Assembly: GCF_001653135.1 (NCBI RefSeq)
Contig: NZ_BDDS01000005.1
Coordinates: 277,198 to 341,197, forward strand
Source: Pseudoalteromonas neustonica
Lineage (GTDB): Bacteria > Pseudomonadota > Gammaproteobacteria > Enterobacterales > Alteromonadaceae
DNA: 64,000 bases
Reading direction: 5' to 3'
Below are positions 49,962-61,913 of the stretch, one piece after another. The notes under the pieces were generated by a model. It was not told the origin of the DNA and ran no database searches. It saw only the letters and a program-made list of their open reading frames with translations. The position numbers and the translations under genes were made by a program. Within the stretch, counting starts at the first letter, position 1, and every line of letters starts with the position of its first letter.

Positions 49962-52040
49962 TTAGAAATTAAACTGCGCTGCTAAACGTAAGCTAGTGCC
50001 TTCGCCGACCGTTACATTGTTTGTACCACCACCGCCAAGGTAGTTGGTATCAAATAGGTTTTCAACGTTAAGGCGTAAGTTAATATCGGTGTTACTCATA
50101 ACAAATTTATAAGTTGCACCCACATCTACACGCGTATAAGCGTCTTTGGTAATTGTATTTTTACTATCAGCAAAGCGATCCCCTTCATAAAAAGCACCAG
50201 CATTGAACGCAATCGCATCGTTTAATTCGTAGCGAGTCCAAAATGATGCAGACCATTTAGGTGCATCTGCAGGGCGTTTACCTTGTAATTTAGCATCGCG
50301 CTCGTAATTTGCATCTAAATACATGGTTGATGCCATCACAAATAGGCGATCAGTTACCGCCCCTTGTGCTGCAAGTTCAAAGCCTTTATGACGTTGTTCA
50401 CCAATTTGAGTGGTAATAGTTGTTATACCGCCAATAGCGACAGGTAAATCTTCAGTAACGAGCGTGCCTGTTTTGCTAATGTCGAAAAGTGCACTGCTAA
50501 GCATTAAGCGATCATCAAACAATTGCCATTTAATGCCTACTTCTCTTTGCTCAGAGGTAACCGCATCAATCTTCATACCATCATTAATATCATTTTGATT
50601 ATTAATAGTTTCGTTTTGAGGTTCAAATCCTTCAGAGTAACTAGTATATATCGTCGCTGATTCATTGGGGTGATATAGCACGCCGAATTTAGGTAAGAAA
50701 GATTCGTTATTTCTACCTTTCCTCGTTTGTTTATCGTAACGACCACCAAGTGAAACTTGCCACTGTGGTGAGAAAGTAATTAAATCTTGTATATAAATAC
50801 CGTAGTAATCGTATTCAGTTTCGCTTGTTCTATCTGGTGTTTTATAGCTTATATCAGGTCGAGCAGGCTCATTTTGACCAGCAGTGAAGTTAAAAGAGTC
50901 TGCAGAGGTGCGTAATTGGCGGTAAAAGTAGTCAAGTGAATTAGCACCAATTAAAAACTGATGTTCAATGCCCGCAGTTTCAAATTCACCGATAAAATCA
51001 ACGAATGCGGTGGTAAACTGCCAATCATCATAGCGATCGTACGGGTTTGATTTATAACTGTTTGTTGCCTCATTAAAACTACTTTTACTTGGTGAAGATT
51101 CAAAACGTTGGCGTTCAAACGTCTGTTCGTTATAACCAAGGTTTACTTGCCAGTTGTCAGATAAAAACACATTAAAATCAATGCCTAGGTTTTCAACTGT
51201 AATATCAGTAAATGCCCAAGACATATCGCGAATTGTTTTATCATCACCAATTACATTGGTATTTTCATCAATCCATGCGCCTGTATCTAGGCCTGCTTTA
51301 TCATCTGTACGATCATAATGTACGCGTACTAATGCATTATCACTGATATCGTAATCAACCACGAAAGCACCTAAAAAACGGTCGCGTTCGCGGTTTTCGC
51401 CATTTTGGTATTCACGCCAGTACTGCACATCTTGTTTTACTAAAATACCACGGGCGCGTAAATCTTCAGCATCAGTGAGCGCACCTGCGGCATCGACCAT
51501 AAAACGTGTAGAACCATGCTGGTCGACATCGCCACCGGCATTAAAAATTGTTTGTGCAGTTGGCTTTTTTGTCACCATATTAACCAAGCCGCCAGGACCT
51601 GATTGACCATATAAAATACTTGATGGTCCTTTAATAACTTCTACTTGCTGTAAAATCTCAATCGGCTGTTGATAGTGAGACCAATGCTGATGACCATCAC
51701 GTAAGTAACCTGTTGATGAACTTAACCCAAAGCCACGTAAATTAAATACTTCGCGGTTACGTTGTTGTGAGCCAGCGGTTAGGCTGGCATCGTTTGTTAA
51801 TACTTCGCCCAGTGTTGTGGCTAATTGTTCATTCACAATTGTGTCAGTGATGACGGTGACTGATTGTGCGGTTTCAAGCAATGAAGCTGATGTGCGCATA
51901 GCGCCTTTTGCATGGTCTACTTTATAGTCATTGAAGTAAGTACCTTTAACTTCAATTTTTTCTATGTTTTCATCCGTAGTTGAGGCGTGTGCAGCGGTTA
52001 CAGAGGTAAGCAGTGCAAGATAAAGCGGGCAAAGTTTCAT
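49962..52040 (-). CDS. TonB-dependent siderophore receptor
   Basis: A 692-residue outer-membrane receptor: signal peptide (near TAAHAS), TonB box region (IEKIEVKGTY), plug domain (TAQSVTVITDTIVNEQLATT, then NLRGFGLSSSTGYLRDGHQ; VEVIKGPSSILYGQSGPGGL), a 22-strand barrel and terminal Phe (RLAAQFNF). The plug resembles ferrichrome/catecholate-type receptors; the ligand is not determined. Regulation by Fur is likely but no convincing Fur box was found upstream. Confidence 0.92.
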   Translation of the reverse strand: MKLCPLYLALLTSVTAAHASTTDENIEKIEVKGTYFNDYKVDHAKGAMRTSASLLETAQSVTVITDTIVNEQLATTLGEVLTNDASLTAGSQQRNREVFNLRGFGLSSSTGYLRDGHQHWSHYQQPIEILQQVEVIKGPSSILYGQSGPGGLVNMVTKKPTAQTIFNAGGDVDQHGSTRFMVDAAGALTDAEDLRARGILVKQDVQYWREYQNGENRERDRFLGAFVVDYDISDNALVRVHYDRTDDKAGLDTGAWIDENTNVIGDDKTIRDMSWAFTDITVENLGIDFNVFLSDNWQVNLGYNEQTFERQRFESSPSKSSFNEATNSYKSNPYDRYDDWQFTTAFVDFIGEFETAGIEHQFLIGANSLDYFYRQLRTSADSFNFTAGQNEPARPDISYKTPDRTSETEYDYYGIYIQDLITFSPQWQVSLGGRYDKQTRKGRNNESFLPKFGVLYHPNESATIYTSYSEGFEPQNETINNQNDINDGMKIDAVTSEQREVGIKWQLFDDRLMLSSALFDISKTGTLVTEDLPVAIGGITTITTQIGEQRHKGFELAAQGAVTDRLFVMASTMYLDANYERDAKLQGKRPADAPKWSASFWTRYELNDAIAFNAGAFYEGDRFADSKNTITKDAYTRVDVGATYKFVMSNTDINLRLNVENLFDTNYLGGGGTNNVTVGEGTSLRLAAQFNF

Positions 52041-52230
52041 TAAATGGTTCCGGCTGAGTGAGATAAAAAGCGATGCGGTTTTTAATGAAAATAGATTTTA
52101 TTTACAATGCCTTTATTGATTGATTTATAATACAGGCCTTAATGGTTGCTATGGCTGATTTCTGCTATCATTAGCGCAACTAGAGGCAGGGCTATTCCTT
52201 GCTAATTTATTTTTTGTTTCGGGATTTATT

Positions 52231-53619
52231 GTGACTGCTACTGCTTTTTCATCACTCGCTTTACCATCAGGTTTGGTTGATAACTTATCTACTTTAGGTT
52301 ACGCCCACATGACTGCTGTACAAGCTCAAAGTCTTCCTCCAGTACTTGAAGGTAAAGATATTATTGCACAAGCTAAAACGGGGTCAGGTAAAACTGCGGC
52401 GTTTAGTTTGGGTGTATTGGCCAAGCTTAATGTTAAGCGCTTTCGTATTCAATCTTTGGTGCTTTGCCCAACGCGTGAATTAGCGGAGCAAGTTGCTGTT
52501 GAAATGCGTAAATTAGCACGCGGCATTCATAACATTAAAATACTCACCTTATGTGGTGGTGTATCGATTGGACCGCAAATAGGCTCGCTTGAACACGGCG
52601 CGCATATTATTGTTGGTACGCCAGGGCGTGTTGATGATCATATCCGCAAAGGTACGTTACGTTTAGACGACGTAGAAACTTTAGTGCTTGATGAAGCAGA
52701 TCAAATGCTTGATATGGGCTTTCAAGATACGTTAGATGCAATTATCGAGCGTATACCAAAACAACGTCAAACATTACTATTTAGTGCTACTTTCCCGCGC
52801 GCTATTGAAGCAATCGCTAAACGGGTGTTAAGTAACCCTGTAATGGTGAAAGTTGAAGAAGAGCAAGAAAAAAGCACTATCAAACAGTACTTCTATAAAA
52901 TGGATAATAACAAACAACGTTTTAATACATTAAAATTGTTGTTGTTAAAGTTTCAGCCAGAAAGCTGTGTGGTGTTTTGTAATACCAAAGTTGAAACTCA
53001 ACAAGTATGTGACGATCTAGCTGATGAAGGGTTTAGTGCAGTTTCATTGCATGGTGATTTAGAGCAGCGAGATCGAGAGCGTACACTTATCCATTTTTCG
53101 AATAAAAGCGCGTCAATATTAGTGGCTACAGACGTTGCAGCGCGTGGTTTGGATATTGACGACATGGATATGGTAATTAACTATCACCTTGCTCATGACC
53201 CACAAACGCATGTACATCGTATTGGTCGTACTGGCCGTGCGGGTAAAAAAGGTATTGCGTGTTCTATTTACGGTGATGCAGAGCAGTTTAAAGTGGCGCA
53301 AATTGGTGACCACTATGAATGCGACTTTTTACCAGAGCAATTACCACCATTTAGCTTACTAGAAAAACCGCCTTACAAGCCTGAAATGGTGACACTGATG
53401 ATTGATTCAGGTAAAAAGCAGAAGGTCCGTGCAGGTGATATTTTAGGAGCACTAACAGGTAAAGATGGTGTTGCAGGGCGTCAAGTTGGTAAAATTAATG
53501 TACTTGATAACGTAGCATTTGTAGCCGTTGAGCGTAACTCTTCAAAACCTGCACTACGTAAATTGACCGAAGGTAATATTAAAGGCCGTAAAATTCGCGC
53601 TCGTCGCTTAACGCGTTAA
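52231..53619 (+). CDS. dbpA: DbpA, ATP-dependent RNA helicase
   Basis: A 462-residue DEAD-box helicase: Q-motif (MTAVQAQSLPPVL), Walker A (AKTGSGKTAA), PTREL, VLDEADQ, SAT, and [10 protein letters not shown]. The C-terminal ~75 residues (GDILGALTGKDGVAGRQVG, then KINVLDNVAFVAVER) are the DbpA-specific RRM-like domain that binds hairpin 92 of 23S rRNA, so this is DbpA and acts in 50S assembly. Start GTG 52231. Confidence 0.95.
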   Translation: MTATAFSSLALPSGLVDNLSTLGYAHMTAVQAQSLPPVLEGKDIIAQAKTGSGKTAAFSLGVLAKLNVKRFRIQSLVLCPTRELAEQVAVEMRKLARGIHNIKILTLCGGVSIGPQIGSLEHGAHIIVGTPGRVDDHIRKGTLRLDDVETLVLDEADQMLDMGFQDTLDAIIERIPKQRQTLLFSATFPRAIEAIAKRVLSNPVMVKVEEEQEKSTIKQYFYKMDNNKQRFNTLKLLLLKFQPESCVVFCNTKVETQQVCDDLADEGFSAVSLHGDLEQRDRERTLIHFSNKSASILVATDVAARGLDIDDMDMVINYHLAHDPQTHVHRIGRTGRAGKKGIACSIYGDAEQFKVAQIGDHYECDFLPEQLPPFSLLEKPPYKPEMVTLMIDSGKKQKVRAGDILGALTGKDGVAGRQVGKINVLDNVAFVAVERNSSKPALRKLTEGNIKGRKIRARRLTR

Positions 53620-53622
53620 TAA

Positions 53623-54228
53623 TTACCCGTTACATATTGTTGAGCAGCTACTCTTTAGCTGCTCGTATTCACTCTTCAATTGTTTAAATTTATCTGCATT
53701 GCCGTGTGTTTTATCCGGATGGTATTGTATTGCTAGCTGTCGCCAGCGTTTTTGCACATCTTTTATCTTACTTTGCGGTGGTAATTGCCAGCGTTTTAAA
53801 AGCAGTTCTCGGGTTGTTATATCTACTTTTAATGTCGAACCAGTCTTAGTTGTGAAGCTATGCCAAAAGCTATTTAATAACTTTTCTATTTCAACACTGG
53901 ATGTCTCAAAATTATTCCAGTCAAGGTAGTAAATACGTAGCGGATCAGTTGCATCTAATGCTGAGTGATTAGATGGCGCAGTGATTAATTCAATATGTAA
54001 ACTGGATATCAGTAATTGCTGCGTTGGCAATACTTGCTGTTGAAGCTGATACAAAGCGTTCATGATTAAAAAGTTACGTTTAAATAAGTCACGTTCAGGA
54101 AGAGGGTCTAAATTATCAATGACACCACGGTCTTTTAATTTCAATGCTAAAGTATGAACCATCCACACTTGCTTTGTTAAAATCAATTCAAAAATCTCAT
54201 CAATCAGAGGGTTAAGCATTGTTTGCAA
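53623..54228 (-). CDS. DnaJ-related protein with C-terminal J domain
   Basis: A 201-residue protein: N-terminal DNAJ-related domain (LNPLIDEIFELILTKQVWMV onward) and a C-terminal J domain (DVQKRWRQLAIQYHPDKTHG) with the essential HPD motif. It probably stimulates a DnaK-type chaperone. Its last codons contain a GAGCAGCTA/TAGCTGCTC stem (53642-53664) shared with the end of the convergent dbpA. Start ATG 54228. Confidence 0.88.
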   Translation of the reverse strand: MQTMLNPLIDEIFELILTKQVWMVHTLALKLKDRGVIDNLDPLPERDLFKRNFLIMNALYQLQQQVLPTQQLLISSLHIELITAPSNHSALDATDPLRIYYLDWNNFETSSVEIEKLLNSFWHSFTTKTGSTLKVDITTRELLLKRWQLPPQSKIKDVQKRWRQLAIQYHPDKTHGNADKFKQLKSEYEQLKSSCSTICNG

Positions 54229-54298
54229 TCTAGTAATTAGTGTATCTTTGACAAACTATCACAGCTTTCACGGCTACAAAAGTTTCAAGGATATAATT

Positions 54299-57121
54299 AT
54301 GCCGAGCCAGTTGAAACGCTCATTGCTTATTGGCCTCATGGTCTACATCAGTGTTTTTGCAGTATCGAGTTTTGCAAAGCAACAAAGCAGTATGTTAGAG
54401 CAGTTTGATTTGGCTGAAAATTGGCCTCAAAAACAGTTGTTGGCTAGTGAGTTATTATCTTCAGTGCAGCTATCAGATAAACAAAAAAATGCTATTTATT
54501 CTGAAATGGCTAAAAATGCTTTTGAAATAAGCGATTACACTCAAGCGCTTCATTACTATAAATTATTGGAGCAAGGCAGCGATTTTAATGATTTACCTGA
54601 GTTGCATTTTAGAGCTGTAAAAATGCAGGGTGTGGTGCTGTATTACCAAGGTTTGATGCAACAAGCCGTTATTGATTATAGTCGAGCATTAAGTCTTGCC
54701 GTTCGTTTAAATAGCCCTTTAAAACAAGCTAATTTATTGAGTAATATAGGATTATCATATTTCGATATGTATAATATGGAACTAGCCCTTGATTACTATC
54801 AGCAAGCTAAAGTTATTTATGAGCAAGATGGCAGTGCACAAGATCAAGCCGACATTTTGCATAATATTGCAGGGGTTTATATTCGTTTATCTCGGTATGA
54901 TTCAGCATTGGAAATATACCGCAAAGTACTAAGTGTATTTCAAGCGTTGGGCGATGAAGATGGTGTTGCTCAAGTGCACGGTAATATGGGCGTTGCATAT
55001 GATGAGTCGGGTCAAAATCAACTAGCTCTGCATTACTACCAGTTGGCTTTACGTTATTACCAAAGTACCAATAATGCCTTTCAACTATCTACAAGACATA
55101 ATAATTTAGCCAACATTAATTTAAAAATAAACGAACTGGATGCTGCATATTATCACTCAAATGCCGCACAAGGATATGCACGACAAATTGATAATAAACA
55201 GCTGTTATTAGCCGCTTTGCATGTGTTAGCAAAAATACAGTTGGTCAAAGGTGATATTGATGCTGCAAAGAAAAATTTAGAGCAATCAATAGCGCTGGCG
55301 AAACAATACAAAGATGAAATGCGCTTAAGAGATGGCTTAGGAATTGAAGCGTTGTTAAGTGCAAGTTTAGGTGATTTTGACCGAGCGATGCACTTACATG
55401 ACAAATTTGTAGAGTATCAACGTAGTATGACAAGCGAGGAAATAATTAAAGCCCTAAATGTGTTTCAATCTCAATTTGAATCCAATAAATTGAATCAGGA
55501 GATTCAAGATCTGAAGCAAACTAGTCGATTACAAGAGTTAGAGATAGCAAAGCGCTCACAACTCACTATTTTGTTGGCGATAGTATTCGTACTGGTTTTG
55601 ATCTGCAGTGTTGCTTTATATCGCCGTACAATTGAAAGAAAAGCTAAAGTACAACTAGAAGAGAAAGTTGAAAAGCGTACGCAAGAGTTACGATCTGTTG
55701 CTCAAAAATTACAGTCAGCAAATGAAGTGAAAAGCCAATTTTTAGCAAATATTAGCCATGAGATCCGCACTCCTCTAACAGCTATTTTGGGGCAAACTGA
55801 TGATTTATTAAATGGTTTATATGACACGGAGCAATTAGGTACGGAGTTACTGGTAATTAAAAAGCACAGTGATCATCTCAAAGAGCTCATTAATGATGTG
55901 CTTGATCTCAGTAAGATAGAAGCAAATCGTTTAGAGCTGAGTGTTTGTGATTTTGATTTAGTGCAGTTGGTAATGGATGTGTATTCAATGTCTAGTTTGC
56001 AAGCGAGAAGCAAGGGTTTGACGCTTACATTGGATAATCAAATTGGTGAGCAGTACTGGGTTAAGCTAGATTTGATGCGAGTAAAGCAAATTTTAATCAA
56101 CTTACTTAGTAATGCAGTTAAGTTTACTCAACAAGGCTCGGTTACATTACGCATCAATGAAACCGCTTTGGGCGTCCAGTTTGCAGTAATAGATACAGGT
56201 ATCGGTATTCAGGCTGAGCAGTTAAAGATAGTTTTTGAGTGTTTCCAACAAGGGGATAACACAATCAGTCGACGCTTTGGTGGCTCGGGGCTTGGTTTAA
56301 GTTTATCACAACAGTTAGCTATGATGATGGGGGGTTATATCAATGCACAAAGTGAATACGGTAAAGGCAGTGAATTTATGCTTTATTTGCCATGTAAACA
56401 ATATCTACCAGGCATACCAGTTTCATCATTACCAGTAACCACTACAGCGAAAACATTGGCTGGGAAGGTATTACTTGCTGAAGACCATCCGGATAACCGT
56501 CGCTTAATTACACGCTTCTTAAACACCTTAGGGCTAGATGTTATTGCTGTAAGCAATGGTGAAGAAGCTGTTGAACAATGCCTTAGTGAATTTCCCGACG
56601 TAGTTTTACTAGATATACAAATGCCAATAATGGATGGCTTAACAGCCTTCGATTTGCTAGAGAAGTGTGGTTTTAATAAACCGGTTTTTGCACTGACAGC
56701 CAATGCAATGAGCCATGAAATTGCAGATTATCTGGCCTTAGGTTTTTCGGGGTATTTAAGTAAACCCCTAGATAAAGAAGATTTTTACACTAAACTTAGC
56801 GAGCACTTAAGTGTGTTACCAGCTTCAAAAGAAATGGCTATCGATATCGATGTTAGTGATCTAATCAGAAGTTTTGTAGCCAGCTTTGATGATGAAGTAA
56901 ATGCATTAAAAGATCACTATCAGCAAGGTGACCTGTCTGCTTTGCAACAAGATAGTCATCGGATCCTTGGTGCAGCACAAATGTTCGCATTAGATAGTGT
57001 CATTCAACCAGCATTATTATTGGATAAGGCATTGTTAAACAGTACCGAAGCCGAAAATAATACAGGGTTAACAGAATTAGTTGAGTCATTAATCCATGAG
57101 TTAGAGCAGTTTAAGGTTTAG
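54299..57121 (+). CDS. TPR hybrid sensor histidine kinase
   Basis: A 940-residue hybrid kinase. It has an N-terminal signal/anchor, about seven TPR motifs in the periplasmic part (for example [20 protein letters not shown]), a membrane helix ([19 protein letters not shown]), HisKA with phospho-acceptor H487 ([10 protein letters not shown]), HATPase ([25 protein letters not shown]), a receiver domain (acceptor D772 in [15 protein letters not shown]), and a C-terminal Hpt-like helix with H887 (SHRILGAAQ). It is a self-contained phosphorelay. ATG 54299 follows CAAGGAT; the upstream ATG 54248 lacks support. It ends convergently with, and overlaps by 4 nt, the chemotaxis gene. Confidence 0.92.
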   Translation: MPSQLKRSLLIGLMVYISVFAVSSFAKQQSSMLEQFDLAENWPQKQLLASELLSSVQLSDKQKNAIYSEMAKNAFEISDYTQALHYYKLLEQGSDFNDLPELHFRAVKMQGVVLYYQGLMQQAVIDYSRALSLAVRLNSPLKQANLLSNIGLSYFDMYNMELALDYYQQAKVIYEQDGSAQDQADILHNIAGVYIRLSRYDSALEIYRKVLSVFQALGDEDGVAQVHGNMGVAYDESGQNQLALHYYQLALRYYQSTNNAFQLSTRHNNLANINLKINELDAAYYHSNAAQGYARQIDNKQLLLAALHVLAKIQLVKGDIDAAKKNLEQSIALAKQYKDEMRLRDGLGIEALLSASLGDFDRAMHLHDKFVEYQRSMTSEEIIKALNVFQSQFESNKLNQEIQDLKQTSRLQELEIAKRSQLTILLAIVFVLVLICSVALYRRTIERKAKVQLEEKVEKRTQELRSVAQKLQSANEVKSQFLANISHEIRTPLTAILGQTDDLLNGLYDTEQLGTELLVIKKHSDHLKELINDVLDLSKIEANRLELSVCDFDLVQLVMDVYSMSSLQARSKGLTLTLDNQIGEQYWVKLDLMRVKQILINLLSNAVKFTQQGSVTLRINETALGVQFAVIDTGIGIQAEQLKIVFECFQQGDNTISRRFGGSGLGLSLSQQLAMMMGGYINAQSEYGKGSEFMLYLPCKQYLPGIPVSSLPVTTTAKTLAGKVLLAEDHPDNRRLITRFLNTLGLDVIAVSNGEEAVEQCLSEFPDVVLLDIQMPIMDGLTAFDLLEKCGFNKPVFALTANAMSHEIADYLALGFSGYLSKPLDKEDFYTKLSEHLSVLPASKEMAIDIDVSDLIRSFVASFDDEVNALKDHYQQGDLSALQQDSHRILGAAQMFALDSVIQPALLLDKALLNSTEAENNTGLTELVESLIHELEQFKV

Positions 57122-58377
57122 AATAACTCTATATCATTTGTTGGTGCGGTCGTGTTTTGGTTGCTACTGGAGGTGTTTTCGTTGCGTCTAGCGCTATCAT
57201 TACGTTGAGTGTTATCAATAATGCCCTCGCTAACATGAAATAACCCCAACTTTTCATGTAGGCTTTTTGCTAAATTTCGAAGATCTTCACTGGAAACCGA
57301 TTGGATCAATGTGCTCGAAAGTGCATCCGAATTTAGCTCCACCATTGCTTCAATGTTTGACTGGGCTTCATCGGACATTATTTTTTGTTGAGCAACTTGA
57401 TGGTTAATTTTTTCTGATAGTGCGTTGATGGCCAGCATAGCTTGTTCAATGGTATTAATCTCGTTACTTGTTGCATGCGATAGCTTAACGGTTTGTTGTG
57501 CTTCAGTTAGTGCATTGCGCATCAAAGTGTCAGCACGATCAGTGCTTTCTTGAATTTTCCCCACCATAGTACGAACCTCTTGTGTGGAATTACTTGTTCG
57601 TGCTGCTAAATTACGTACTTCATCAGCGACAACAGCGAAGCCTCGGCCTTGCTCGCCAGCACGGGCCGCTTCAATTGCGGCATTGAGAGCTAATAGATTT
57701 GTTTGTTCTGCAATTGCATTTATTACTTCAATCACTGAACCTATATTATCGCTATCTTGTTTTAAGACTTTCATATGTTCACTTGTTTGCTCTATATTTG
57801 TAGCTAATTTTGATAAGCTTGCTTGGCTATTATCGCTATCAATACGTGTCTGTTGAACTGATTGAGTTGCAGAGGCGACAGAGGTGTAAATAAGTTCAAC
57901 ATCACCTTCTAGCTCTCTGGATATACGTATAGTGTGCTCTATAGTTGTGGCTAATTCTTCACCATGTGCATGTTGAATACTGGCTTTTTGGGTCATTGAA
58001 GCATAAGTATCTCGTAATGCATCTGCCATAGGGAGTAAGCGCGATGAAGTACAATATATCTCATGAAACATATGCTCTATGGTGGTTAAACTTGCATTGA
58101 GTGCAAAGCATGATTTTGGGGTGATATTAGGTTTTTCGTCAAAACGAAAAGTGAAATTTATATAATCACTGGTGATTAAATTTTCGACTAGGTTATCTAA
58201 GTGCGGAGTTGGTAACACAACATTTTTATAAATGAGTAAGGTTGTGCCATTACCTACCATTATTATAAATAATAAGCTCAAAAGTGCAGAGAGTTGTAGG
58301 TCAAAAAAGTAGCATATTAGACACGTACCAAGTATTAAAAAGCCAGTTAGAATTAAAATACTTTTAGTTATTGTCAT
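57118..58377 (-). CDS. Methyl-accepting chemotaxis protein without periplasmic sensor domain
   Basis: A 419-residue transducer: two closely spaced membrane segments (about 6-50), a short linker and the MCP signalling domain with the conserved hairpin tip [20 protein letters not shown] and VRNLA. There is no sizeable periplasmic domain, so it probably senses a membrane or cytoplasmic signal. The C-terminal tail is Asn/Ser/Thr-rich ([12 protein letters not shown]). Confidence 0.9.
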   Translation of the reverse strand: MTITKSILILTGFLILGTCLICYFFDLQLSALLSLLFIIMVGNGTTLLIYKNVVLPTPHLDNLVENLITSDYINFTFRFDEKPNITPKSCFALNASLTTIEHMFHEIYCTSSRLLPMADALRDTYASMTQKASIQHAHGEELATTIEHTIRISRELEGDVELIYTSVASATQSVQQTRIDSDNSQASLSKLATNIEQTSEHMKVLKQDSDNIGSVIEVINAIAEQTNLLALNAAIEAARAGEQGRGFAVVADEVRNLAARTSNSTQEVRTMVGKIQESTDRADTLMRNALTEAQQTVKLSHATSNEINTIEQAMLAINALSEKINHQVAQQKIMSDEAQSNIEAMVELNSDALSSTLIQSVSSEDLRNLAKSLHEKLGLFHVSEGIIDNTQRNDSARRNENTSSSNQNTTAPTNDIELF

Positions 58378-58731
58378 CCGTTACACCTTAAAATCTTAAT
58401 TTTGTCAGATAAAATAATGTATTTAATCGCCCCTAGGAAGAACTCTTTGGGCAGCGCATGTTTGGCATTTATACTGCATTATCGCCTATTTATGGGGAAC
58501 AACCACACACTATAGGCGCTGCCTTGCCTAAATACCAAGCACACTGCTGCAAAATCAATCACGAAAGGTCAACATGCCCTAGCAGAGCAGCAATCACTTC
58601 ATATGATTTTATTTTGCATACTAATTAAGTTATAGGGTAAAGCATAGAGTAAGACAAATAATCATTGGTAGGTTGGTAAATAAGAGAAAAAAAAAGCCCG
58701 TTTTAAACGGGCTTTTTTAATATGAATAGTT
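58378..58731. other. Intergenic region between the MCP gene and rho
   Basis: About 350 bp. It holds the rho terminator (58690-58718) and a long-spaced 8-bp inverted repeat GGCAGCGC (58450-58457) / GCGCTGCC (58516-58523). No gene is seen. Confidence 0.6.
58690..58718 (-). terminator. Intrinsic terminator of rho
   Basis: AAAAAAGCCCGTTT (58690-58703) pairs with AAACGGGCTTTTTT (58705-58718). On the minus strand it follows the rho stop by 13 nt and ends in a U-run. Confidence 0.93.
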
Positions 58732-59991
58732 TTACTGACGTCTCATAGAGTCAAAAAATTCATCATTGGTTTTGCTCATAGAAAGTTTATCAATTAAAAA
58801 TTCCATAGCATCAATTTCAGACATTTCATGTACGATTTTACGTAAAATCCACATTTTTTGTAGTTCATCTGTCTTCGTCAGTAATTCTTCACGACGAGTA
58901 CCTGAACGATTGAAGTCAATTGCAGGGAATACACGCTTTTCAGCAATCTTACGATTTAAGTGCAGTTCCATATTACCGGTACCTTTAAACTCTTCGTAGA
59001 TAACTTCATCCATCTTAGAGCCGGTATCGATAAGGGCAGTTGCGATAATTGTTAAACTACCACCTTCTTCAACGTTACGTGCAGCGCCAAAGAAGCGCTT
59101 TGGCTTGTGTAATGCGTTAGCATCAACACCACCGGTGAGTACCTTACCTGATGAAGGAATTACGGTGTTATAAGCACGCGCTAAACGAGTGATTGAATCT
59201 AGTAAGATGATGACATCTTTTTTATGTTCAACTAAACGTTTTGCTTTTTCAATTACCATTTCAGCAACTTGAACGTGACGGCTCGCAGGCTCATCGAACG
59301 TAGATGCAATTACTTCGCCTTTTACAAGACGCTGCATCTCAGTTACTTCTTCTGGACGCTCATCGATTAGTAATACCATCAACGTTGCATCAGGGTGATT
59401 ATGGGTAATTGATTGCGCGATATTTTGCAGTAGCATTGTTTTACCCGCTTTTGGCGGTGCTACTAATAAACCACGTTGACCACGGCCGATAGGTGAGGCT
59501 AAATCAAGTACTCGAGCAGTAATATCTTCAGTACTACCATTACCACGCTCCATACGTAAACGTTCGTTAGCATGAAGTGGTGTTAGATTTTCAAAAAGAA
59601 TTTTAGTGCGAGAATTTTCTGGTCTATCAAAATTTACTTCGTTTACTTTTAGTAGTGCAAAGTAACGTTCACCGTCTTTAGGTGGACGTATGAGACCCAT
59701 TATAGAGTCACCAGTACGCATACTAAAACGACGAATTTGGCTAGGTGATATATAAATGTCATCAGGACCAGCAAGGTAAGAGGCTTCTGATGATCTTAAG
59801 AAACCAAAACCATCCTGTAAGATTTCTAGTACACCACCGCCAAAAATGTTCTCTCCACTTTTGGCGTGGGCTTTAAGGATAGCAAAGATTATATCTTGCT
59901 TTCTTAAGCGGGCTACGTTTTCGAGCCCCATGGACTCAGCTAAGTCTACAAGCTCTTTAATCGACTTGTCTTTTAATTCGCGTAAATGCAT
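58732..59991 (-). CDS. rho: Transcription termination factor Rho
   Basis: A 419-residue hexameric RNA helicase: N-terminal helix bundle ([20 protein letters not shown]), cold-shock-like RNA-binding domain ([15 protein letters not shown] ... [13 protein letters not shown]), Walker A ([10 protein letters not shown]), [14 protein letters not shown], the Q-loop and R-loop regions ([23 protein letters not shown]). The length equals E. coli Rho. A long upstream leader (59992-60120) is present, as for autoregulated rho genes. Confidence 0.97.
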   Translation of the reverse strand: MHLRELKDKSIKELVDLAESMGLENVARLRKQDIIFAILKAHAKSGENIFGGGVLEILQDGFGFLRSSEASYLAGPDDIYISPSQIRRFSMRTGDSIMGLIRPPKDGERYFALLKVNEVNFDRPENSRTKILFENLTPLHANERLRMERGNGSTEDITARVLDLASPIGRGQRGLLVAPPKAGKTMLLQNIAQSITHNHPDATLMVLLIDERPEEVTEMQRLVKGEVIASTFDEPASRHVQVAEMVIEKAKRLVEHKKDVIILLDSITRLARAYNTVIPSSGKVLTGGVDANALHKPKRFFGAARNVEEGGSLTIIATALIDTGSKMDEVIYEEFKGTGNMELHLNRKIAEKRVFPAIDFNRSGTRREELLTKTDELQKMWILRKIVHEMSEIDAMEFLIDKLSMSKTNDEFFDSMRRQ

Positions 59992-60131
59992 ATTGGTGGG
60001 TTCTTTATTACAGTTATCATGCTCATATAATCGATATTAATTAATGAGAGAGGTTCGTTGGTAAACTAAGGATTAGTTGGCTTTATAAACTAGCAGCTCA
60101 CTGGCGTAGCGTCCAGTCTTTATACAAAAAA

Positions 60132-60165
60132 AATCTAAAAAAGGGCATTTGCCCTTTTTTAGATT
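60132..60165 (-). terminator. Intrinsic terminator of trxA
   Basis: A perfect 16-bp stem, AATCTAAAAAAGGGCA (60132-60147), 2-nt loop, and its complement (60150-60165). It begins 6 nt after the trxA stop on the minus strand. Confidence 0.92.
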
Positions 60166-60170
60166 CAATA

Positions 60171-60497
60171 TTAGATGTTATTTTCTAAAAACTCAATTAA
60201 CTGAGTTTTAGATAATGCACCAACTTTTGTTGCTGCAACTTGGCCATCTTTAAAAAGTAATAATGTAGGGATACCACGAATACCGAACTTAGGTGGTGTG
60301 CCAGCATTCTGATCGATATTTAATTTACCGATAACAACACGGCCGTCAAATTCGTCAGCTACTTCATTAAGAATAGGGGCGATCATTTTACAAGGTCCGC
60401 ACCATTCTGCCCAAAAATCAACCAGTACAGGTTTGTCTGATTGTAGTACGTCAGCTTCAAAGCCATCGTCAGTTAATTGAATTATTTTCTCGCTCAT
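60171..60497 (-). CDS. trxA: Thioredoxin 1
   Basis: A 108-residue thioredoxin with active site WCGPC (C33, C36) in [16 protein letters not shown] and the cis-Pro loop RGIPTLLLF. It is the general cytoplasmic disulfide reductant. It is divergent from rhlB and adjacent to rho, an order typical of gammaproteobacteria. Confidence 0.97.
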   Translation of the reverse strand: MSEKIIQLTDDGFEADVLQSDKPVLVDFWAEWCGPCKMIAPILNEVADEFDGRVVIGKLNIDQNAGTPPKFGIRGIPTLLLFKDGQVAATKVGALSKTQLIEFLENNI

Positions 60498-60588
60498 TGC
60501 GCTCTCCGATAAGTTAGGCGAATTTATTTAATGCGTATTTAAACACTCTTGTTTCTTATTGCAAGTTTAAACGTTATGCTTAAACGCT

Positions 60589-61866
60589 ATGACTAAGACA
60601 CATTTGACCGATAAAAAGTTTTCAGACTTTGCTATTGCACCGGAAGTGGTTGCCGGGTTAACCGAAAGTGGGTTTGAATATTGCACACCCATTCAAGCTA
60701 AATGCCTACCTTTTATTTGTGATGGCCGTGATATTGCGGGTCAAGCACAAACAGGTACAGGCAAAACGTTGGCGTTTTTAACAGCCACGTGCCATCGGTT
60801 ATTACAATCTAGCAAAGCACCTAGTAAACATCCAAGAGCCCTGATCATGGCCCCGACTCGGGAGCTTGCGATTCAGATCCACAAAGATGCAAAAATTTTA
60901 GCGCCACACTGTAATCTTAACTTAGGTTTAGTATATGGTGGCGAAGATTACGAAAAACAACGTGCGCAGTTAGAAAAAGGCGTTGATATTTTAATTGGCA
61001 CCACAGGGCGCTTAATCGATTTATATAAACAAGGGTGTTATACCCTCAATGAAATCGAAGTAGTGGTACTTGATGAAGCCGATCGTATGTTTGATTTGGG
61101 CTTTATTAAAGATATTCGTTACATGTTTCGCCGTATGCCGGATACATCGCAACGCCTTAATTTATTGTTTTCTGCAACACTTTCATATCGTGTTCAAGAG
61201 CTGGCGTTTGAGCACATGACAAACCCAGAGCATGTACAAGTTGAGCCAGATGTAAAAACGGGCAAGCGAATCAGTGAAGAGTTATTTCAGCCATCTCAAG
61301 AAGACAAAGTTAAGCTGTTATTAACCTTGATTGAAGAAGAATGGCCTGAAAAAGCGATTGTTTTTGCTAATACCAAGCATAGTTGTGAAACAGTGTACGC
61401 ATGGTTAAAAGAAGATGGACATCGTGTTGGTATGCTTACCGGTGATGTAAATCAGAAAAAGCGCCAATCAATTTTAGCGCAGTTCACTAAAGGTGATCTA
61501 GATTTTCTAGTAGCAACGGATGTTGCAGCACGAGGATTACATATCCCTGAAGTGAGTCATGTATTTAACTTTGACTTACCAGATGATTGTGAAGATTACG
61601 TACATCGTATTGGTCGTACTGGTCGTGCAGGCGCATCAGGTAAAGCGATTAGTTTTGCATGTGAACAATACGCGTACAACCTTCATGAAATTGAAGAATA
61701 TATAGAACATAGCATTCCTTTATCGCATTACGATAAAAGTGCATTGCTTGATGATTTAACAAAACCTACTATTCAAAGAAAGCGTAACTATTCAACAGGT
61801 CCTCGTAATCGTAATAATAACAGCGGACGTAGACCTAATAATAATTACCAAAAAGCACGGTCGTAA
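60589..61866 (+). CDS. rhlB: RhlB, ATP-dependent RNA helicase of the degradosome
   Basis: A 425-residue DEAD-box helicase: Q-motif ([11 protein letters not shown]), [50 protein letters not shown], and a basic Asn/Arg-rich tail ([20 protein letters not shown]). The start [20 protein letters not shown] and the rho/trxA/gppA context identify RhlB. A perfect 20-bp palindrome (61857-61876) covers its stop codon. Confidence 0.95.
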   Translation: MTKTHLTDKKFSDFAIAPEVVAGLTESGFEYCTPIQAKCLPFICDGRDIAGQAQTGTGKTLAFLTATCHRLLQSSKAPSKHPRALIMAPTRELAIQIHKDAKILAPHCNLNLGLVYGGEDYEKQRAQLEKGVDILIGTTGRLIDLYKQGCYTLNEIEVVVLDEADRMFDLGFIKDIRYMFRRMPDTSQRLNLLFSATLSYRVQELAFEHMTNPEHVQVEPDVKTGKRISEELFQPSQEDKVKLLLTLIEEEWPEKAIVFANTKHSCETVYAWLKEDGHRVGMLTGDVNQKKRQSILAQFTKGDLDFLVATDVAARGLHIPEVSHVFNFDLPDDCEDYVHRIGRTGRAGASGKAISFACEQYAYNLHEIEEYIEHSIPLSHYDKSALLDDLTKPTIQRKRNYSTGPRNRNNNSGRRPNNNYQKARS

Positions 61867-61876
61867 TTACGACCGT
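61857..61876. repeat. 20-bp perfect palindrome over the rhlB stop codon
   Basis: ACGGTCGTAATTACGACCGT is its own reverse complement and includes the TAA stop of rhlB. There is no T-run, so termination is uncertain; gppA follows 38 nt later and may be cotranscribed. Confidence 0.7.
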
Positions 61877-61913
61877 CATTATAGTCGTAGTAGTAACTAG
61901 AGGTTTTTGAACG

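Noticed and set aside
52041..52120. Fur box upstream of the TonB-dependent receptor
   Set aside because: The AT-rich stretch has only a weak resemblance to the GATAATGATAATCATTATC pattern.
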